Positions 15,140-18,720 of a stretch of 18,720 nt of DNA are shown piece after piece. The notes beneath the pieces were generated by a model. It had not been told where the DNA came from. It did no database searches and saw only the letters and a program-made list of their open reading frames with translations. Position numbers and translations under genes: made by a program. Positions within the stretch are counted from its first letter, which is position 1, and each line of letters starts with the position of its first letter. Location: contig JACQQR010000044.1 of NCBI GenBank assembly GCA_016206875.1, positions 1-18,720 on the forward strand. The letters run 5' to 3'. The DNA is from Candidatus Omnitrophota bacterium (GTDB taxonomy: Bacteria > Omnitrophota > Omnitrophia > Omnitrophales > JACROU01).

Positions 15140-15256
15140 GCGGCCCCTCTCCCTCGTGAGAGGGAGAGGGATTAAGGGTGAGGGTGGGTGGTAAGAAAAG
15201 CTGCGCAATGAAAACCCTCACCCCTTCCCCTCTCCCTTAAAAGGGAGAGGGGCCGC
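15140..15256. repeat. 117-bp inverted-repeat element between korB and the toxin-antitoxin operon
   Basis: GCGGCCCCTCTCCCT (15140-15154) is an exact inverse of AGGGAGAGGGGCCGC (15242-15256). Inside, CTCCCTCGTGAGAGGGAGAG (about 15149-15168) makes a short hairpin, and AGGGTGAGGGTG and CCCTCACCCC segments pair further in. It is of the CCCTCTCCC...GTGAGGG kind seen as intergenic repeats in many genomes. Together with the promoter and operator it accounts for most of the 312-bp gap 15025-15336. Confidence 0.75.
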
Positions 15257-15313
15257 GTGGAGGAGACAATAGCCTTTGCTTACTCGAGAACGCTAAACAA
15301 TTACAACGATAGT

Positions 15314-15335
15314 CCCCTCCTCTTGGTTAGAGGGG
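15314..15335. terminator. Hairpin just after korB
   Basis: CCCCTC (15314-15319) and GAGGGG (15330-15335) form a 6-7 bp stem with a 10-nt loop next to the korB stop. There is no good U-tract on the minus-strand side, so termination is only possible. It resembles the small hairpin after rnc at 10723-10738. Confidence 0.35.
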
Positions 15336-15336
15336 A

Positions 15337-16281
15337 TTATTTCATCACGTTAAACATTTCCTGGAGACGGTCTATTTCGGAAGCGGCGACGCCTTTGTTC
15401 ATGGCGTTTTCTGCATGTTTGGCTTCGTTTTCATTTTTTGTGGGACGCTGGATTTGATAAAACACGCCAAAGCAGCCCGGCCAGGGCTCGTTAGCCAGCC
15501 GTAAAGCAGAAATCTCATCGGTGACATCATGACGCTTCCCATCTTCGGGGGTGCCGTCATTTTTTTTCTCTTCAAGAATCCGGAATTGCCCGCCTTTGCG
15601 CGCTAACGCCGTATCGAAAGAACCCCGGTTAAACTCGGTGCACTCAGAAAGCACTTCCACCACAGAAAAGCCGTTGTGGTCCATCGCCCGCTCCATCATT
15701 TGAAGCAAATGCTCGGGCATCGCCGCGTGGGTGCGCGCCACAAAGGTGGCGCCGGCCGAAACCAATTGTTTAATCGGATGAATCGGCATGTCTTCCGCGC
15801 CCCAAGGATCGGTTTTACTTTTGAATCCAAGCGGTGAAGTAGGCGAAGTTTGCTTTTTGGTAAGGCCATACACGTGATTATCCATAATGACGCAGGTCAT
15901 TTTCACATTTTTTCGGGCGGTGTGCGTTAAGTGATTTCCTCCGATAGAAAAGGCGTCGCCGTCACCGATAAACACGAACACATGCAGGTCCGGGCGTGAA
16001 ATCGAAAGTCCGGTGGCGAAAGAAAGCGCGCGGCCATGCACGAAATGCGCGCCGTGCGCGTTGACGAAATATGGAAAACGGCTGGAGCAGCCAATGCCGG
16101 AAATGGTGGTGATATTTTGCTTCATCATGCCACGTCGTTCATTCAATTTGAAATAGGCATTCAGCACGCTGAAGTCACCGCAGCCCGGGCACCAGGTGGG
16201 ATGATCCGAAGGCAGATTTTTCCTGGTGGCTTTTAAAATATCCTCTGGAATTTGTCCTAATACGGATAACTCGTTACTCAT
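15337..16281 (-). CDS. korB: 2-oxoacid:ferredoxin oxidoreductase, beta subunit
   Basis: Thiamine-diphosphate and iron-sulfur subunit of a 2-oxoacid (probably 2-oxoglutarate) ferredoxin oxidoreductase, which oxidises the oxoacid to acyl-CoA, CO2 and reduced ferredoxin, or runs in reverse. It has 314 residues. WCPGCG (30-35) and Cys65 (GIGCS) plus Cys214 (SECTEFN) supply four cysteines placed as in known [4Fe-4S]-binding beta subunits. The TPP motif starts at GDGDAFSIGGNH (107-118), with DNHVYGLTKKQTSPT at 134-148. The start has AAGAGGAT upstream. It lies 105 nt after the alpha subunit with a palindromic repeat between. Substrate cannot be read from sequence with certainty; a pyruvate or other oxoacid preference is possible. 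Confidence 0.92.
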   Translation of the reverse strand: MSNELSVLGQIPEDILKATRKNLPSDHPTWCPGCGDFSVLNAYFKLNERRGMMKQNITTISGIGCSSRFPYFVNAHGAHFVHGRALSFATGLSISRPDLHVFVFIGDGDAFSIGGNHLTHTARKNVKMTCVIMDNHVYGLTKKQTSPTSPLGFKSKTDPWGAEDMPIHPIKQLVSAGATFVARTHAAMPEHLLQMMERAMDHNGFSVVEVLSECTEFNRGSFDTALARKGGQFRILEEKKNDGTPEDGKRHDVTDEISALRLANEPWPGCFGVFYQIQRPTKNENEAKHAENAMNKGVAASEIDRLQEMFNVMK

Positions 16282-16317
16282 GGTTCATCCTCTTTTGCGC
16301 CACACTTATGGCATTCT

Positions 16318-16369
16318 TGTCATTCCCGCTGGAGATTACCCCGGCCTCCGAGCCGGGGCGGGAATGACA
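16318..16369. repeat. TGTCATTCCCGC...GCGGGAATGACA palindrome between korA and korB
   Basis: Perfect 12-bp ends (16318-16329 and 16358-16369) enclose a CCGGC/GCCGG inner stem. At 52 bp it is the shortest of the TGTCAT-ended elements in this window. It lies inside the korA-korB operon gap, so the transcript would carry a strong hairpin that could lower beta-subunit expression or mark processing. Confidence 0.8.
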
Positions 16370-16386
16370 AAAAACCAGAATGACAG

Positions 16387-18204
16387 CTACACCGATGGGT
16401 GCACGGTTTGCATCACTTTGGATTTTACCGCGCTTACGATTTCGCGCACCTTAAACGGAAGCCCGTCGGTTTTGTTGATCCCTTTGATTTTTGCGTTGGC
16501 GTAGACGGCACGCAACAGCGAAGCTAATTGGCCGTAGCCATAAATACCTGAATCGTTCATCTCGACTACAAACACGTGCTTAAAACGATCCATGACTTTG
16601 TCGATGCCGCGCTGTAACGGCGATAAATATTTCACGTGCAGCGAAGAAATGTCCATGCCTTCTTTGCGCAGCTGATCCACCGATTCTTCAATCGGCCCTT
16701 TGGTAGAACCCCAGCCGATCAAAAGCACTTCGCCGGTTTCTGGCCCGTAGACAGAAACGGGAGGCAGTTTTTCACGAAGCGTTTGGAGTTTACGCCGGCG
16801 CTTGGCCGTCATCTTCATGTGCATGACCGACGAACCGTCCGGATGCCCGGCTTCGTTATGTTCCAAACCGGAAATGGTTGGATAATTGCCGTCGAGCATG
16901 AGAACGCCGGGAATAATGCGCTCAGAAATTCCGCTCGGTGTGTCTTTGTAAGGCAAAAAGTTCGGGCCTTTGGGGCTCATATCCGGCTTATAGATGTGGA
17001 AAGATTCTTTTAAATTAGGTTCCGGCCAAGTTTCAACACGCGTAGCCAGCGAATAGTCCGACAAGAAAATGGCGGGGCAGTTGTACTCTTGCATCAGCTG
17101 AACGGCTTCCACTACGGAATGAAACACATCGCGTACGGAAAACGGTGCGATCACAATGCGCGGCGTATCGCCGTGTCCCGCGTACAGCGCCAAGTTTAAG
17201 TCGCTTTGTTCTACGTTGGTGGGAAGGCCGGTTGAAGGCCCGCCACGCATCACGTCGACCACCAAAATAGGAACTTCAGCCATCACGGCATAAGAAATGA
17301 TTTCGCTCTTAAGCGAAAGCCCCGGGCCTGAGCTTCCGGTCATGGCAAGCGTTCCGCCATAAGCAGCGCCTACGGCCATGGCGATGGAGGCGATCTCATC
17401 TTCTGCCTGCAAAAAGGTTCCGCCGAATTTCGGAAGCTCGCGGCGTAAAATTTCCATCACACTGGACCAGGGAGTGATCGGGTAACCGGCCCCGAAGCGG
17501 ATGCCTGCGGCAATCGCTCCATAAGCCAGCGCCTGATTTCCGTCCATACACACTTGCGGGTGCGCGCGGCCGATCGGATCTTTTTCGATTTGGAAGAGTT
17601 CGCCGATTTTGGAGATATCATAGGCATAGCCGGCATGATAAGCATTAAGCGCCGGCGCCAGAACCTTCGGCCCTTTGGCGTCAAATCGCTCTTTGATTTG
17701 CTCTTCAAGCTTGTCGCTTTCCAAGTCAAACAATTTGGCTAAAAGCCCCATCAGAAATAAATTTTTCCCTTTATCTTTGGCTGTGCCGCCAATGGCCTCA
17801 ATGGTTAGGCTGGTCATGGGCACGCCCACATGATGAAAACGCTTTTCGTCCGGGTCGGGCGTAACGTGGTCGGCATCATAAATCAGCAGCCCGCCTTTGC
17901 GCAGGGCCTTAATATGATCCCGGTAAGAATGCTGATAGAAAGCCACGAGCACATCGGCTTCATCGCCTACGGATTTAAGTCTGTGGCCGCCTACGCGAAG
18001 TTGGAAGATGCTGGGACCGCCGGAAATGGTAGATGGAAAGGTTTGAAAGGTAATTACGCCCCGTTTGCTGCGTCCGGAAAGCCTGGAAAGCATATCGCCC
18101 ACGGATTGAATGCCGTCTTGCGAGTTTCCGGCAATGCGAATCACCACTTCTTCTAAATGAATCTTCTCTAGTCCATGAGATGTCTGCATTGCTGTTTGAG
18201 CCAT
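16387..18204 (-). CDS. korA: 2-oxoacid:ferredoxin oxidoreductase, fused gamma-alpha subunit
   Basis: It has 605 residues. The gamma domain (about 18-205) begins VVIRIAGNSQDGIQSVGDML and includes a TISGGPS segment (59-65). The alpha part (about 218 on) has GNQALAYGA (222-230), YPITP (241-245, substrate motif), QAEDEIASIAMAVGAAYGG, TGSSGPG (289-295) and RGGPSTGLPT (320-329). The C-terminal third has the pyrimidine-binding-like LLIGWGSTKGP and VEMNDSGIYGYGQ segments. Family members join CoA and the oxoacid to the beta subunit's TPP. The fused gamma-alpha plus separate beta form is common in Bacteria and Archaea; no ferredoxin-like delta subunit is fused or adjacent, so the divergent ferredoxin at 18623 may be the electron partner (inference). 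The start has AAGGGG upstream. Confidence 0.93.
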   Translation of the reverse strand: MAQTAMQTSHGLEKIHLEEVVIRIAGNSQDGIQSVGDMLSRLSGRSKRGVITFQTFPSTISGGPSIFQLRVGGHRLKSVGDEADVLVAFYQHSYRDHIKALRKGGLLIYDADHVTPDPDEKRFHHVGVPMTSLTIEAIGGTAKDKGKNLFLMGLLAKLFDLESDKLEEQIKERFDAKGPKVLAPALNAYHAGYAYDISKIGELFQIEKDPIGRAHPQVCMDGNQALAYGAIAAGIRFGAGYPITPWSSVMEILRRELPKFGGTFLQAEDEIASIAMAVGAAYGGTLAMTGSSGPGLSLKSEIISYAVMAEVPILVVDVMRGGPSTGLPTNVEQSDLNLALYAGHGDTPRIVIAPFSVRDVFHSVVEAVQLMQEYNCPAIFLSDYSLATRVETWPEPNLKESFHIYKPDMSPKGPNFLPYKDTPSGISERIIPGVLMLDGNYPTISGLEHNEAGHPDGSSVMHMKMTAKRRRKLQTLREKLPPVSVYGPETGEVLLIGWGSTKGPIEESVDQLRKEGMDISSLHVKYLSPLQRGIDKVMDRFKHVFVVEMNDSGIYGYGQLASLLRAVYANAKIKGINKTDGLPFKVREIVSAVKSKVMQTVHPSV

Positions 18205-18239
18205 AAATAAACCCCTTTTTCACCATTAAATCGGCTAAA

Positions 18240-18267
18240 ACGTCATAAAATGCTTATATTTTGACGT
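18240..18267. promoter_or_regulatory. Inverted repeat ACGTCA...TGACGT in the korA leader
   Basis: ACGTCA (18240-18245) and TGACGT (18262-18267) face each other across 16 nt, with partly complementary AAAA/TTTT beside them. It lies between the weak predicted start of transcription (about 18279) and the korA ribosome site. It could be an operator or an mRNA hairpin; no regulator family is recognised. Confidence 0.35.
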
Positions 18268-18285
18268 CTCACCCGGAAGAATTGT

Positions 18286-18315
18286 ATCATAGTTAACTCT
18301 CTATATTTCGGTGAA
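18286..18315 (-). promoter_or_regulatory. Weak candidate promoter of korA-korB
   Basis: Minus-strand TTCACC (18310-18315), an 18-bp spacer and TATGAT (18286-18291). The -10 is good and the -35 is poor. It would give a leader of about 75 nt. Confidence 0.4.
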
Positions 18316-18368
18316 AATAAGAAATTATGAAGGGAATTTTAGCAAATATCGTGCACAGTTGGCATGAA

Positions 18369-18451
18369 TTCTGTTGATTTTAAAGTAGGGATAAAGCATG
18401 GCTTGTAACTGTCGATAACTGAGGGAGTTATGAGATAGAAAATCAACAGAA
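18369..18451. repeat. Nested inverted repeat upstream of the ferredoxin gene
   Basis: TTCTGTTGATTTT (18369-18381) is an exact 13-bp inverse of AAAATCAACAGAA (18439-18451), 57 nt apart. Inside is a second perfect hairpin, ATAACT-gaggg-AGTTAT (18415-18431). The right arm ends five bases before the first GTGACTGTCAC palindrome. No coding frame fits. With the palindrome array and the korA leader it makes up the 418-bp gap 18205-18622. Confidence 0.6.
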
Positions 18452-18455
18452 CTTA

Positions 18456-18596
18456 GTGACTGTCACCTCTGGTGACTGTCACTAGTGCTGGGGTAGGGAA
18501 AAGTTAGGGGAAAGTGACAGTCACTAAAGTGACAGTCACTGGCAACGCTGCAGGGGAAAGTGACTGTCACTTTAGTGACTGTCACTGGCAACGCTG
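18456..18596. repeat. Array of six GTGAC(A/T)GTCAC palindromes, including an inverted-core 46-bp repeat
   Basis: The 11-bp near-palindrome occurs at 18456, 18472, 18514, 18529, 18560 and 18575 (first bases), in three pairs with 15-16 bp between starts. The two later pairs lie in 46-bp units (from 18507 and from 18553) sharing GGGGAA on the left and GGCAACGCTG on the right. The 28-bp core at 18513-18540 is the exact reverse complement of that at 18559-18586, so the cores also form a 28-bp inverted repeat around an 18-nt spacer. The first pair looks like a decayed copy. It ends 26 bp before the ferredoxin ATG. It may be an operator array or a REP-like mobile repeat. Confidence 0.85.
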
Positions 18597-18622
18597 GAAC
18601 TATTACTAAAGAGGAGGAACAT

Positions 18623-18720
18623 ATGCCGTATGTAATCACGAAAAAATGCCTGGGCGAACGGTATGCAACCTGTGCGACGGTATGTCCTGTCGATTGCATT
18701 CATCCCGGAACCTACAATAA
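18623..18720 (+). CDS. 4Fe-4S ferredoxin, N-terminal part (cut by window end)
   Basis: A frame from the ATG at 18623 runs open to the last base (32 codons). It starts MPYVITKKCLGERYATCATV and then CPVDCI, giving Cys9, Cys17, Cys21 and Cys25. The CxxxCPVDCI pattern is the cluster-binding N-terminus of 7Fe/8Fe bacterial ferredoxins; the eight-residue step from Cys9 to Cys17 is longer than CxxC, as in variants where the first site is a [3Fe-4S] or altered cluster. A strong GAGGAGG ribosome site lies 5-11 nt upstream. It diverges from korA-korB and is a candidate electron acceptor for that enzyme. The C-terminal part is outside the window. Confidence 0.85.
   Translation, partial: MPYVITKKCLGERYATCATVCPVDCIHPGTYN

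Noticed and set aside
16387..18204. korA as the alpha subunit of pyruvate:ferredoxin oxidoreductase
   Set aside because: The gamma-alpha fusion and YPITP context fit the 2-oxoglutarate-type group better, though substrate remains unproven.
18358..18378. Sigma-54-like promoter (TTGGCATGAATTCTGTT) before the ferredoxin
   Set aside because: The -24 GG is present, but the -12 position reads GT rather than GC, and the stretch overlaps an inverted-repeat arm.
18456..18596. Possible CRISPR array from the regular GTGACWGTCAC repeats
   Set aside because: Repeats are 11 bp, spacers are 4-31 bp and partly repeated themselves, and no cas gene is present.
18463..18699. Minus-strand open frame across the palindrome array
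   Set aside because: It is antisense to the ferredoxin and made of repeats (Val-Thr-Val-Thr-like runs), with no family resemblance.

Overview
The window reads as chromosomal DNA from a Gram-negative, anaerobic bacterium. An AsmA-like protein and a lipoprotein imply an outer membrane. A ferredoxin-linked 2-oxoacid oxidoreductase with a neighbouring ferredoxin implies anaerobic carbon metabolism. Several dispersed palindromic repeats, including the GCCTACCGGCAGGC type common in uncultivated candidate phyla, suggest a metagenome-derived lineage; Omnitrophota or another deep PVC-like group is my low-confidence guess. Nothing looks like phage, plasmid, CRISPR or a transposase gene. No tRNA or rRNA gene was seen.

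Layout. (1) From about 9900 down to 1, all on the minus strand, lies a nearly uninterrupted arginine-plus-lysine biosynthesis cluster, transcribed argC-argJ-argB-argD-argF-argG-argH-lysA-dapF. It starts from a good sigma-70-type promoter (TTGACT, 17 bp, TACAAT). Genes overlap (ATGA junctions at argC/argJ and argD/argF, 29 nt at argG/argH) or sit close together, except where palindromic repeats were inserted (argJ/argB, argH/lysA, lysA/dapF). Together they encode glutamate-to-arginine conversion through acetylated intermediates recycled by ArgJ, plus the last lysine step and the meso-diaminopimelate step. dapF is cut by the window edge. (2) rnc (RNase III) is divergent on the plus strand, with its promoter back to back with that of argC and a very short leader. 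(3) On the minus strand follow an AsmA-family envelope protein and a small lipoprotein, then rplM-rpsI, the L13-S9 ribosomal operon with its own promoter. (4) A YefM/Phd-RelE/ParE type toxin-antitoxin pair comes next, with a strong promoter and a perfect 14-bp palindrome over its -10 edge. (5) A two-gene 2-oxoacid:ferredoxin oxidoreductase follows: a fused gamma-alpha subunit, then beta. (6) A 418-bp non-coding region packed with inverted repeats separates it from a divergent ferredoxin gene cut by the window end.

The most unusual sequence is 18369-18596. It holds a nested hairpin followed by six GTGAC(A/T)GTCAC palindromes. In the last two 46-bp repeat units the flanks are in direct orientation, but the 28-bp core of one is the exact reverse complement of the other. 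The second theme is short palindromic repeats ending in TGTCAT...ATGACA at many gene borders, two of which share a 55-bp identical block 13 kb apart. The protein-coding content itself is otherwise ordinary, well-known housekeeping metabolism.
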